Assembly (NCBI GenBank): GCA_020635905.1
Contig: JACJYV010000002.1
Span: 1,302,001-1,366,000 of the forward strand
DNA: 64,000 nt
Source of the DNA: Bacteroidia bacterium
GTDB lineage: Bacteria > Bacteroidota > Bacteroidia > J057 > JADKCL01
Direction of reading: 5' to 3'
The position numbers and the translations under genes were made by a program. Positions 54,701 through 62,835 of this stretch are shown one piece after another (the first letter of the stretch is position 1; the number at the start of each line of letters is the position of its first letter). Under the pieces are notes generated by a model, which saw nothing but the letters and a program-made list of their open reading frames with translations, made no database searches and had not been told where the DNA came from.

Positions 54701-57350
54701 TTCTATCCCGACCGGTCTGCTGGTTCAGGAAAATCTTCGCAACCGGGTGGCCAGTATTGAATACCACGACTTGCCCGGCCAGGGAGCAAAATATGCCTCT
54801 CATTACAGCTATGATGCCCACGGCAATGTCAAAGACCTGATCCAGGAAATCAAGGCTCTTCAGTTTCTCGGACAGGAATACAAACACATGGAGTATGACT
54901 ATGACCTGGTGGGTGGAAATGTGAATGTATTTCGGTATCAGCCTGGCAAGGTGGACCAGTGGTTGCATCGCTATTACTACGACGACAACCTGCGCCTGAA
55001 GCTGGTGGAAACCAGCCGCAATGGAGTTACCTGGGATCGGGAAGCAAAATATTTTTACTATCTGCACGGACCCCTCGCCCGGGTTGAAACCGGCCATGAT
55101 AAGGTTCAGGGGCAGGACTATTATTACACCATTCAGGGATGGCTGCGCGGCATGAACAGCGGCACCCTCAACGAAAGCCGTGACCCTGCCCGCGATGGAT
55201 ATACGGGCACCTCCAATTGGGTGGACAGCCGCATAGGACGGGACGAAATTGGTTTCGAATTGGGGTATTTTAAGGGGGACTACACCCCCATCAATGCCTA
55301 CCTCCCGGCCAACCAGCCAATTACGGGCATTCAGCCAGGTGTGCCGCTGGATGTGGATCAGGTTGATTTGTATAATGGCAACATCTCTTACCTCGTTTCT
55401 GCTATCCGCAAGTTTATGACCAATCCCGGCGATATTCCCTTGTTTAAGCGGTATCGTTATGACCAACTGAACCGCATCAAGGAGATGCAGGTATGGGAAG
55501 ACCAGGGCCTGGTGGCGAATAATATGTGGCGAAACTCTGCAGCTTCCGTTCCCAAATACCGCACCAGTTATTCCTTTGACCGGAATGGAAACCTGCTCAA
55601 CCTGACCCGCAATGCAGGAACCGGCGCAGCCATGGACAATCTGAGCTATCATTACGCTTCCACCAATGGTATGCTGAATAATAACCGTCTCCTGCACGTG
55701 AATGATGCGGTCAGTCCCACCGGGTTGGACGATCTTCAGGATCAGGGGACCTATGTGGCGGGCAACAGTTCCACCCATAACTATGCCTATGACGAAACCG
55801 GCAATCTGGTTCGTGATACCAAAGAAAATATTTCCAACATTCAATGGAATCTCTCGGGCAAAGTTTCCAAAATCACCAAAACCGCAGGCTCACTCGGGTC
55901 CATTGAGTTTGGCTACGATGCCATGGGCATGCGGATTGAGAAATCCACTCAAAATGCAGGTTTGGGAGCCAATGACCCCAAAGACTACACTTACTACGTG
56001 CATGATGCCCAGGGCACACCCATTGCGATGTACACCCGCGAAGTGGTCAATGGCAACTCTACCGAGTACCGCCTGACCGAACTTGGAATCTTTGGTTCCA
56101 AACGGATTGGGATGCTACGAGAAGACCTGCTGATTGAGACCATGCCCTATGGAGGAGGTGGGGGCGGAGGCACCAAAGCACCCGCAGAAGGAAGCTCCAA
56201 CGATCTGGCCACCAGCAGCCAGCAAACCTACAAAGTCGAGCCCATCCCCGGCTCTGGCCCGCTGGTGACCTCCCTGATCTTCGATCACCGCATCGGTGAG
56301 CGCATGTACGAACTGAGCGAGCACCGCGGCAATGTGTGGAGTGTTGTCACCGACCGCAGAATCCCCAAAGATATTAATGCAAATTCCCTCGCTGATTACT
56401 ATCTTGCTGATAACATTAGTTCTTTGGATTATTATCCTTTTGGAATGCAGATGCCAGGGAGAGAGTACTCAGGTGATGAATACAGATATGGTTTCCAGGG
56501 CCAGGAGAGGGATGATGAGGTAAATGGTAACGGCAATAGCTGGAACTACAAGTACCGCATGCACGATCCGCGGGTGGGGAGGTTCTTTGCGGTGGATCCG
56601 TTGGCTCCAAAATATCCGCATTATTCATCTTTCTCCTTTTCAGGAAATCAAGTAATCGATGCAATTGAAATGGAAGGATTGGAACCTTGGGGGGCGGTTT
56701 TAAGGTGGGGAAGGATTTTTGAACCTACATTATCCTTACCAAGAATTGCACTTCCAGTCCCGCCAAGAGTCCCCATTCCTCGAATAGCAATTCCTAACAT
56801 TGAACAATTAGTTCCTGAATCTCCCTCTATGCCTCAGTTCCTCAGAGGACCAGGCGGCAGCATTGAGATTCCGCGGGGAGTGGATGTTGATATTTCACCT
56901 GAGGCCATAAGAATTCCAAGCATGGATATTGAAATAATCTATGGCCAAAGGGGCACGACAAATATTGGCACACTTGACGACCCAATGTATAAGGATGGTT
57001 ATAAAACCAAAAAGACTTCAAAGGAGTTTAATGAAAAGGTAAAGGACAATGTACCCGACTGGGCAGATGGGCATCAACCAAGAATTGGGGAATCAGGGAA
57101 GCAGTTCGCAAAAAGGTTAATGGATGCGCAAAAAGGAGAAGGGAATTGGAAGGATACGGGCCCAGGATCCGAATTTAGTAAAATCAAAAAATGGGGAGAT
57201 AACCATTTCAAAAGTCAATTCTTTATTCAAGATGAAAAGATATGGAATGAGATAAAGGATGATTTTGAAAGCTATGATAAAGATTTAGACGATTACAAGG
57301 AACAGATGAAGGAGTATCGAAAGAGAAATCCCTTTGTCGCAGAATCATAG
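51741..57350 (+). CDS. RHS repeat-associated core protein, 3' fragment with variable C-terminal toxin domain
   Basis: 1869 residues from the first ATG; the native frame is open back to the IS junction at 51714. Cys-rich N-terminal parts precede classical YD/RHS repeats (YDLAGNLIQTVPPEG; YDNLGRPVYSQDA; YAYDETGNLVRDT; YDAMGMRIEKS). Near residue 1595 comes YRYGFQGQERDDEVNGNGNS, then YRMHDPRVGRFFAVDPLAPK, the RHS core boundary. The following about 230 residues are the variable tip. They end with GESGKQFAKRLMDAQKGEGN and a highly charged helix, a tail I have seen on polymorphic toxins but cannot name. Without its 5' part it lacks a signal peptide and is probably silent. The candidate immunity gene is 14 bases downstream. 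Confidence 0.87.
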   Translation: MANIDTSGCHLSCEDCPREGEPINDGQSYDPYACDTSCKVNWCEYLYQTMLDDVSLGGQYGLVDFGAGPKSVTAVDALSIFSGSNCFSTPGGAPTIAPWQHPCTGYQNGDGTPSLITRADGSVVSPENSTLPEFIANWQPSWAKSLVCYHPEYCAYEYCQSLDGSHDYYTDMLGTDTYTSAEVQGFLNPIGSSTFNFNINLTDPFFDNNLSAYNEIFAKLNNFKPTGMPGGPITMWEAAAQSVNCPAGSAPCNPVFGSNPNTQDEEWKMFRMFYISAVQLIQENYMDPDCKSKIDLIGSSASCNLASWGPKTRRTYDFATSIDGVDLTNYYSIIQNGPIKVQAQIQAHCQTTCESYIPVWKLNLANSNCFSNCGFISGAIEDDFYDALAGVCALGCDAGNSLGSSTTAPGAQYCDNFGCYTSFEEVFANYFPNCFAPNSLTMDCAWEVLNFPRSYGHNSVENEPCVIKNLKWSESFESVSSPTWISDLSFLINDCDENCKSLSMGTSVNCTTNFYNQSGTCLIGNDAVCHHPTFWQGKAAFPDQPNSQFMMVNGKDTCTSAPCAGWKVWEKSIPVGPPYEYEFSFWVKNLDNKYTYPAGWKDPKLEIRVNGSPITGVISVWPGSSWTQIKGTWMGSGPGTTALVSIFSYQYSSQNDFGIDEIEAKSLGGDCCLRCAQLYTSISDISLLYGAGIGHPNFWPIATTYMNQFYGFNYGQSDYEEMYDQCTNAGPDDSLLVVCPIDHEGEFEYFNPCVQDAMNNAWSNATQRYDDYLQGVKADFRRSYTEKCLEAAERFERYYSESEYQYTLYYYDLAGNLIQTVPPEGVTPIVTKALLDQAEDYRNYHSDLQADQDQVVQPPCPNPPCLPQPPVAVHPDHGLQTRYEFNSLNQVAETSTPDRGTTKFWYDNLGRPVYSQDARQAAQPTQDYSYTLYDALGRPIEAGQLKSGQNSGTTSFLQKSFLIGGNNLSTIANSENQFVRTWYDVQGSIPTGLLVQENLRNRVASIEYHDLPGQGAKYASHYSYDAHGNVKDLIQEIKALQFLGQEYKHMEYDYDLVGGNVNVFRYQPGKVDQWLHRYYYDDNLRLKLVETSRNGVTWDREAKYFYYLHGPLARVETGHDKVQGQDYYYTIQGWLRGMNSGTLNESRDPARDGYTGTSNWVDSRIGRDEIGFELGYFKGDYTPINAYLPANQPITGIQPGVPLDVDQVDLYNGNISYLVSAIRKFMTNPGDIPLFKRYRYDQLNRIKEMQVWEDQGLVANNMWRNSAASVPKYRTSYSFDRNGNLLNLTRNAGTGAAMDNLSYHYASTNGMLNNNRLLHVNDAVSPTGLDDLQDQGTYVAGNSSTHNYAYDETGNLVRDTKENISNIQWNLSGKVSKITKTAGSLGSIEFGYDAMGMRIEKSTQNAGLGANDPKDYTYYVHDAQGTPIAMYTREVVNGNSTEYRLTELGIFGSKRIGMLREDLLIETMPYGGGGGGGTKAPAEGSSNDLATSSQQTYKVEPIPGSGPLVTSLIFDHRIGERMYELSEHRGNVWSVVTDRRIPKDINANSLADYYLADNISSLDYYPFGMQMPGREYSGDEYRYGFQGQERDDEVNGNGNSWNYKYRMHDPRVGRFFAVDPLAPKYPHYSSFSFSGNQVIDAIEMEGLEPWGAVLRWGRIFEPTLSLPRIALPVPPRVPIPRIAIPNIEQLVPESPSMPQFLRGPGGSIEIPRGVDVDISPEAIRIPSMDIEIIYGQRGTTNIGTLDDPMYKDGYKTKKTSKEFNEKVKDNVPDWADGHQPRIGESGKQFAKRLMDAQKGEGNWKDTGPGSEFSKIKKWGDNHFKSQFFIQDEKIWNEIKDDFESYDKDLDDYKEQMKEYRKRNPFVAES

Positions 57351-57364
57351 AATAAGTTAAGAAA

Positions 57365-57598
57365 ATGGAAGATGTTTTTTTGGTTTGGCATACGCATATA
57401 GATGAAGACTTGCGGGGTGGAGAAGATGTAAAGTTTATTGGAGTGTTTAGCACGGAAGCAAAAGCATTGGAAATAATTGAAAAATTCAAGTTATTACCTG
57501 GGTTTATGGAACAGCCAGAAAATTTTGAAATCTCAATCAACGAGATAAATAAATGTGGTTGGGAGGAAGGGTTTTTTACCTACGAACCTCCAGATTAA
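57365..57598 (+). CDS. Candidate immunity protein (DUF7336-like)
   Basis: 77 acidic residues. VFLVWHTHIDEDLRGGED, then FIGVFSTEAKALEIIEKFK and WEEGFFTY, match in pattern a small family I know as an immunity-type partner of polymorphic toxins (I believe DUF7336). The start is 14 bases after the RHS toxin gene, the standard place for the cognate immunity protein, which would bind and neutralise the C-terminal domain in the cytoplasm. There is no signal peptide, as expected. Confidence 0.72.
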   Translation: MEDVFLVWHTHIDEDLRGGEDVKFIGVFSTEAKALEIIEKFKLLPGFMEQPENFEISINEINKCGWEEGFFTYEPPD

Positions 57599-57706
57599 CT
57601 ATAGAGGAAATGCATTTTCTACAATAGAAGAATAGTATCCCCCAATAGTAAGAAAATTTCCTGCTTTTTAGTAAATGTTTCCTTTGAAATACTGGATTTT
57701 ATCCCC

Positions 57707-58369
57707 ATGCCCAAAAACCTCTCCCAAATCCTCCTCCTCGCCGCCTTCCTCACCCTCCTCACCGCCTCCTGCGCCAAAAGCCCAACCGCGTGCTTCTCGC
57801 CCTCACAGACCACTTCCATCCTGAAGGACACCGTCCACTTCACCAATTGTTCCCTGCATGCCGGGAGTTATAACTGGGAGTTTGGCGACGGCAAGGTATC
57901 TCTGGAGGAAAATCCCGTGCATGTGTATGCGGCACCAGGCACCTACGAAGTGAAACTCTGGGCCTTCGCCGCCAAGGGCAGCGAAATGGAGACCACCACC
58001 CAAACCATCACCGTAGTGCCACAAAATCACCGCTTCGCGGGGACTTACACAGTCACGGATACCTGGTGTGATTGGGGCGATCCCGCCAATTTCACCCTCA
58101 CCATCACGCCCCTGGGCGAGGACTCCCTCATCATTGGAAACTTCGCCCACCGCTTCGATGCACTCAAAGCCTGGATCACCCCCAAAGCCGACAGCCTCTA
58201 CCTGGTGCGTGAAGTCGGCATCCTGGACCGCGACGGCCACCAATGGGATATCCACCGCTCATCTGCCCGCCGCGCAGGCGACACCCTTTACCTGTATTCC
58301 TGGATCAGCGACGCATTTCACAGCAACCAGTACACCTGGTGGCGCTGCCGCGAGACGGCGGTGAAGTGA
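57707..58369 (+). CDS. PKD-domain lipoprotein
   Basis: 220 residues. The lipoprotein signal MPKNLSQILLLAAFLTLLTA is followed by SCAK. A PKD domain (YNWEFGDGKVSLEENPVHVY, GTYEVKLWAF) occupies about 35-105. A beta-rich C-terminal domain (GTYTVTDTWCDWGDPANFTL; YTWWRCRE) follows. The first about 25 codons are closely similar in DNA to those of the short gene at 59844, so a signal-peptide segment has been duplicated here. An orphan RHS C-terminal piece begins 15 bases after its stop. Confidence 0.75.
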   Translation: MPKNLSQILLLAAFLTLLTASCAKSPTACFSPSQTTSILKDTVHFTNCSLHAGSYNWEFGDGKVSLEENPVHVYAAPGTYEVKLWAFAAKGSEMETTTQTITVVPQNHRFAGTYTVTDTWCDWGDPANFTLTITPLGEDSLIIGNFAHRFDALKAWITPKADSLYLVREVGILDRDGHQWDIHRSSARRAGDTLYLYSWISDAFHSNQYTWWRCRETAVK

Positions 58370-58383
58370 GGTGGGACAATTGG

Positions 58384-59158
58384 GTGGGGAGGTTCTTTGC
58401 AGTGGATCCGCTGGCGGGGAAGTATCCGCATAACTCGGTTTATGCGTTTAGTGAGAATCGGGTAGTGGATGGGGTTGAGTTAGAGGGGTTGGAAGTAATG
58501 TTAACCAAATTTGACCCAGGATATAAGGGTACATCATGGCCAACTATTCAGCTCAGCGTGAAAATTTCAGTTGGGGCAAAAGCGTCTCTAAAAGTTGACG
58601 TAGGTGGGGCAAAAATTGGCGGTGCTTTGAATTTTGCAAGTCAGGATGTGTTGAAGGTAGTTTTATCTTCAGATATTGATCAATCAAAAATCAGCTCAGA
58701 GCTATATGAATGGGTTAATGAAGGAAAGTTTTCGTATCACAAGGGGGCAAAGTTCAATATTTAAACATTACTGCTGGTGCCGAGCTTACTACGACGGAGG
58801 AAACCACAACAGTAGGTAACGAAGGCTCGTCAGTAGGGCTTAAAGGCTATCGCCAGGGTTTAGAGGGGCCTCAGAGAAAATTAACGAAGATTACCCAAAT
58901 TCAAAGTGGAAGTTTTTCTGTTGGAGTTTCTCCTCTGTCTTTAAATGGAGATGGTAGAAAAAAACAATAGTTTTAATTCCAGAAGTAGGTATGCCTATGA
59001 GATCAGTAGAAGAGTCAAAGCCAGAATTTGGAATTGGGCTTTCAAAATCTACGGAAGGTAATGCAAGTACTTCCCAAACATCAGAGAAATCTGGGACAGT
59101 AATTGAAGCTGAAGTTGGCCTTGGGATGATAGCAACTGTGAAATTGACGATAAAATAA
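58384..59158 (+). pseudogene. Orphan RHS core tip plus toxin-type tail, two frameshifts
   Basis: VGRFFAVDPLAGKYPHNSVY with AFSENRVVDGVELEGLE repeats the core boundary of the main RHS protein (56571 onward), including near-identical DNA at GTGGGGAGGTTCTTTGC, but without the preceding shell. The tail runs to a stop at 58764. It continues in the -1 frame from the GGGGG run at 58743-58747 (YLNITAGAELTTTEETTTVG) to 58950, and again in another frame after the A7 run at 58938-58944 (VLIPEVGMPMRSVEESKPEF) to a stop at 59156-59158. Both breaks sit in homopolymers, so either real decay or read errors are possible. The tail family is unknown. Confidence 0.7.
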
Positions 59159-59168
59159 TAATCCAAAA

Positions 59169-59660
59169 ATGAAAATTTTGAGAATAACTCCAATCGCTTT
59201 CTATTTTCTGATTCCTTTTTGGGTTGGATGCTCGGAAAAATCGCCTCGAATTGAAATTCCCATTTCACCCAAAAGAATGGAAGTTTTTAAAAATGATCTG
59301 CAAAGGAATATGGCAGGTGTCATAATTGACTCTATTCGCGGGTTAAGAATTGAGGAGGAAAATGATAAATACAATTATTTTTACCTTAAAGTAAAAAGTG
59401 AAGATTCGTTATCTGAAATCTCGGAAATTACACGAAAATGTGCGGAAATTATTTCATTTTGCCAACCTTTTAGGATTGATTTAATCATCGACAATTACGA
59501 AGATTCAAAAGAGGATTTTGGATATTCCTTTAATTCCCAAACTCAACAAATATCCATAGATTGGGAAGAAAATTGCTTTGATAATTACGCCCCTGTATAC
59601 AAAGAAATGCTGGATTCAATTGGGATTTGGGATGAGGTTTCACAGGAGAATCAAAAATAA
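59169..59660 (+). CDS. Small lipoprotein, candidate immunity partner of the orphan RHS tip
   Basis: 163 residues. The N-terminus MKILRITPIAFYFLIPFWVG ends in a Cys in a lipobox-like context (VGCSE). The rest is acidic, mixed alpha/beta, with no known domain. It starts 10 bases after the end of the orphan RHS tail, the position of an immunity gene. Lipoprotein immunity proteins are known for toxins acting in the periplasm or membrane. That role here is inferred from position only. Confidence 0.6.
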   Translation: MKILRITPIAFYFLIPFWVGCSEKSPRIEIPISPKRMEVFKNDLQRNMAGVIIDSIRGLRIEEENDKYNYFYLKVKSEDSLSEISEITRKCAEIISFCQPFRIDLIIDNYEDSKEDFGYSFNSQTQQISIDWEENCFDNYAPVYKEMLDSIGIWDEVSQENQK

Positions 59661-59843
59661 GGCTTGAACCTGCTACATTTACAATTATTAGAAGGCCAAT
59701 AAAAAGAACAGGAGGGGCTTATGGCTTTTATAAGTTTGAAAATGACACACTTCCTGTTATGGAAGTGCTAAAAGAAATTCGGAAAAATAATGTAGCAGTA
59801 AACTTTCCGCATCCTCAAAAGAAATTTCCAAAAACCATCCCCC
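59661..59843 (+). other. Short gene-free remnant with open frame
   Basis: 183 bases in which one frame stays open (GAYGFYKFENDTLPVMEVLK) but lacks a start. It may be the remains of another toxin tail, since it ends just before the second copy of the lipoprotein signal. No identity can be given. Confidence 0.3.
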
Positions 59844-60080
59844 ATGCCCAAAATCCCCCAAATCCTCCTTGCCGCATTCCTTACCCTCCTGGCCGCTTCC
59901 TGCGCTAAGGACCCAGACAGATACAGCCTCAACGGGATGGAAAAAGACGGCGAGTGGAGCGATATGGGAAATCGGGTTGCCAGAAAAAATGAACTGGCAA
60001 ACACTATTCAGACTTTTTCACTTCCAGGTCGTTCAGATGGGGCGCAGATCAACAAATTCAAACTAATTTCTAAAAAGTGA
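59844..60080 (+). CDS. Short chimeric lipoprotein joined to an RHS-like tail
   Basis: 78 residues. The first 22 (MPKIPQILLAAFLTLLAASC) repeat the signal of the 57707 lipoprotein. Immediately after, DRYSLNGMEKDGEWSDMGN resembles the RHS core phrase Y-R-(Y/F)-G-(F/Q)-N-G-x-E-K-D. The protein therefore looks like a recombination product in which a captured RHS end has replaced the body of a lipoprotein, the same junction type as at 57707/58384. Whether it is expressed is unknown. Confidence 0.5.
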   Translation: MPKIPQILLAAFLTLLAASCAKDPDRYSLNGMEKDGEWSDMGNRVARKNELANTIQTFSLPGRSDGAQINKFKLISKK

Positions 60081-60094
60081 TACATCAAAAAGCA

Positions 60095-60598
60095 ATGAAA
60101 ATGTACCTTTTTGTTTTCTTATTTTGTTTTCTCGTTTCCAGTGGCTGTTATTATTCTCCTGGGACATTTGAATGGACTAATTCAGGTGACAACATTTATT
60201 CAATGCGAATTGAACGAAAAAAGAAGGCTGTGAAAATTGATATTTACGGCAAGATCGAAATGCCTGGATATTCTGATCTTGTTTATTTTAAATGTGAATC
60301 AGATTCCTTTGAAACTTATCAGCAAAACATTTACATAAGCTGCAAAAATTCCTTCCTTGGTTCACGGGATTTGGAGAAATTTCCTGATTCCATACTGGAA
60401 ATTGATGAGTGGGAAAAAGGTGTATTACCCGCAAATTTTTATCTGAAGGTTGATGATGACTGTGGGATAGTGGGGACGTATGTTTCAAACATGAATCTGG
60501 GAAACAGCAATGAATGTAAATTGGAATTTAGGGGGCAACCTGGAGGATTGAGCTGCGATGATTTCATGGGTGTTATGGAAGTAATGAGGATTGAATGA
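60095..60598 (+). CDS. Small lipoprotein, possible immunity protein
   Basis: 167 residues from the ATG at 60095; a GTG at 60077 overlaps the previous gene. The signal MKMYLFVFLFCFLVSSGCYY has a lipobox Cys. The mature part is beta-rich with several Cys (DDDCGIVGT; GNSNECKLEF; GGLSCDDFMG). No family is recognised. Its position in a series of cassette remnants suggests an orphan immunity lipoprotein, but this rests on context alone. Confidence 0.6.
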   Translation: MKMYLFVFLFCFLVSSGCYYSPGTFEWTNSGDNIYSMRIERKKKAVKIDIYGKIEMPGYSDLVYFKCESDSFETYQQNIYISCKNSFLGSRDLEKFPDSILEIDEWEKGVLPANFYLKVDDDCGIVGTYVSNMNLGNSNECKLEFRGQPGGLSCDDFMGVMEVMRIE

Positions 60599-60753
60599 AG
60601 CGTACCAATTTTGATTGGGGGGAATCTCCCTTTTCCCTCAATGTCTCCCATGCAAAGCCTAAAGTATTCCAAACAAACTGCATCGTCCTGAAATTCCTTT
60701 ACACCCCACAAGAATATTTAACATAATTCTAAAAATATACCAACCTTCACCAG

Positions 60754-60936
60754 ATGAAATTTAATAAAATCAAGTACTGGCTGTCCGGGAAAAGTAGTAT
60801 TATTGATTTTGAGATCGAAACCTGGATTCTCCCCGAAAAGGATGTTGTTTTGAGTTCTTCCCGAATTGCCAAAATTCGTCTGAGCAAGGGTGAGGTAAGT
60901 TTGAATTCAATAAATACAGCCCATAAAAATTATTGA
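60754..60936 (+). CDS. Small protein of unknown function
   Basis: 60 residues, basic, no signal peptide (MKFNKIKYWLSGKSSIIDFE). The stop abuts the ATG of the next gene (TGA-ATG), so the two are probably translated together. It may be the remains of a longer reading frame. No family recognised. Confidence 0.45.
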   Translation: MKFNKIKYWLSGKSSIIDFEIETWILPEKDVVLSSSRIAKIRLSKGEVSLNSINTAHKNY

Positions 60937-61380
60937 ATGGAGATGGAGTTATTTGGTTTAAAAATCCCGGAAATAATCTTAACCAAAATGAAAAATAATC
61001 TTTGGAAAAGCCCACCTGGAGACGTGGTTCGAAACCTTTGCCCAGGCTATGAAGGCTTTGCTCCAATATTTTTCTCAATTGATCAAATCAGATTTGAAAC
61101 AGAGGCTTTTTATGCAATTGCGGCCGGGGACGAAAATCTTAATCCCTGGAATAGAAATGTGATTGGCGTAATTATTAATGGGAAATTTCCTGGCCTGATC
61201 AGACCAGAAAAATTATTAATGATTGGAAGTTGTGGAGCTGATGAACCAATAGCACTTTATTATTTGGAAAGTCAGGAAACCCCTGTGGTAGTTTATGAAG
61301 ATTGGACTGGAACTGTTCCTTTTTGGCATCAAATTGCTCCCAATATTGAAACATTTTTAGAGATGTGTGGAATTGGATAA
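60937..61380 (+). CDS. SUKH/SMI1-like candidate immunity protein
   Basis: 147 residues, soluble. The C-terminal half (LLMIGSCGADEPIALYYLES; WHQIAPNIETFLEMCGI) has the look of the SUKH (SMI1/KNR4) superfamily end, where a strand pair is followed by a helix carrying FL. SUKH proteins are common immunity proteins against nuclease toxins. The match is by eye and distant. It starts directly after the small gene at 60754 and precedes another immunity-like gene broken by an IS. Confidence 0.5.
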   Translation: MEMELFGLKIPEIILTKMKNNLWKSPPGDVVRNLCPGYEGFAPIFFSIDQIRFETEAFYAIAAGDENLNPWNRNVIGVIINGKFPGLIRPEKLLMIGSCGADEPIALYYLESQETPVVVYEDWTGTVPFWHQIAPNIETFLEMCGIG

Positions 61381-61610
61381 TATAAAAACTTAGGACTATG
61401 AAAAATGAATCAGATATTCTTTCCCTTTTGCAAGATAGATTTTCTTTTCTGGAAGAACTTGGATTTGAGGAGAATCAAAGCAATTCGGAAAAATCACTTA
61501 GTAATACTTCCAAAATAACTTCTACAAATCAATTCTCTTTTCTGGTGTTCATTTGATTATGCACTTTATTTTTACCCGGTTCATAACTGAAGGTCAAAAA
61601 TCTTCAGATT

Positions 61611-61907
61611 TTGAGTTTCTTTCATGCTGTGAAAGAAGATTATTCACATGAGATAAAGATGCTGATGCAATTGCATTACAGCCGTTTAGGGGAAAGAGAT
61701 CGCAGACATTACGCTGCATTGGAATCATTAAAGCTCGGCAGGGGCGGGATCACCTACATTTGCAAGGTGTTGGGAGTTGACCGTGGAACGGTTATCCGCG
61801 GCCGCAAGGAACTCATGGAGGACGCTGATTCCTCGCAGGTTGCCCCCGGCCGACAGCGTAAAGGCGGAGGTGGCAGAAAAAAAAACGATTCGCGATCCAG
61901 AAATTAA
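61611..61907 (+). CDS. ISAzo13-type transposase, N-terminal frame
   Basis: 98 residues. SRLGERDRRHYAALESLKLG and GGITYICKVLGVDRGTVIRG form the N-terminal helix-turn-helix region of ISAzo13 transposases. The frame leaves the family pattern at the A9 run (61877-61885), after which the family continues in the other frame (VAEKKTIRDPEIKRLL). A one-base shift on this run, by slippage or by mutation, is needed to give the full enzyme. Confidence 0.75.
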   Translation: MSFFHAVKEDYSHEIKMLMQLHYSRLGERDRRHYAALESLKLGRGGITYICKVLGVDRGTVIRGRKELMEDADSSQVAPGRQRKGGGGRKKNDSRSRN

Positions 61908-62835
61908 GCGATTACTGATCGCTCTCATAGAAGAGCATAAGGCGGGCAGCCCCACCGATAGCAATGTCTATTGGATAAGTCTCAAACCTTGGTCCATTGC
62001 CCGGATGTTGTGGGAAAGGCATCAGATTAAGCTCAGCAATGGCATTGTCAAACGGCAGCTAAAGGAATTGGGTTATGGCTATCGCAAACAATCCAAACAG
62101 TTGCCCACCGGCCATTATGCAAGGCGCGATGAACAGTTCAAAATTATATGCTTGCTGGTATCGATCATGGGTTCGCAGAGCCCGGTTTTGAGCATCGATT
62201 GCAAGAAAAAGGAGCAACTGGGAAATCTTTATCGTGCGGGAAAATGCTATTGTACCCAGGCTGTCAATGTTTACGACCATGATTACCAGCATCTTTCTGA
62301 AGGGAAAGTAATCCCGCATGGAATCTATGACCTGAAGGCCAACCAAGGCTACATATCCATTGGCTCAAGTGGTGAAACGGCCGACTTTATCATAGACAAC
62401 CTGCTTTGGTGGTGGTGGAATTATGGCATTCATCAATACCCTGATGCCCGCAACATTGTGCTATTGTGCGATGCCGGCGGGGCCAATTCCTACCGCCATC
62501 ATATTTTCAAGCACAGGCTCATGGAGTTTGCCAGGGAAACAGGACTCTCGGTGATCGTATGCCATTACCCCCCTTATTGCTCCAAATGGAACCCGATCGA
62601 GCATCGTTTGTTCAGCCAGGTCCATAAAGCAATCGAGGGAGTGGTGTTTACAGACTACCCAACCGTGAAAAAACTCATCGAAAAAACCTCCACCCAAACC
62701 GGGCTAACGGTCGTGGTCAGGTTGAACCTGAAAGAATATGAAAAGGGGATCAAAGTTGATAAAAGCCAGATCGATCCCAACCGCATCTCATTCCACCCCC
62801 AAATACCCGAACTCAACTACAGAATTTATCCGTAA
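61777..62835 (+). CDS. ISAzo13-type transposase, catalytic frame
   Basis: 352 residues in the open frame; true homology begins near the A9 run, at about residue 33. The DDE-type core is visible: Asp in VLSIDCKKKEQLGN, Asp in VLLCDAGGANSYRHH, and Glu in SKWNPIEHRLFSQV. GNYRAGKCYCTQAVNVYDHD-like and LPTGHYARRDEQF segments also fit the family. The catalytic part looks undamaged. Activity depends on joining it to the N-terminal frame. Confidence 0.83.
   Translation: MTVERLSAAARNSWRTLIPRRLPPADSVKAEVAEKKTIRDPEIKRLLIALIEEHKAGSPTDSNVYWISLKPWSIARMLWERHQIKLSNGIVKRQLKELGYGYRKQSKQLPTGHYARRDEQFKIICLLVSIMGSQSPVLSIDCKKKEQLGNLYRAGKCYCTQAVNVYDHDYQHLSEGKVIPHGIYDLKANQGYISIGSSGETADFIIDNLLWWWWNYGIHQYPDARNIVLLCDAGGANSYRHHIFKHRLMEFARETGLSVIVCHYPPYCSKWNPIEHRLFSQVHKAIEGVVFTDYPTVKKLIEKTSTQTGLTVVVRLNLKEYEKGIKVDKSQIDPNRISFHPQIPELNYRIYP

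Noticed and set aside
54609..55844. 411-codon minus-strand open frame across the RHS gene
   Set aside because: It mirrors the RHS codon pattern on the other strand and lies wholly within YD repeats; treated as an antisense shadow.
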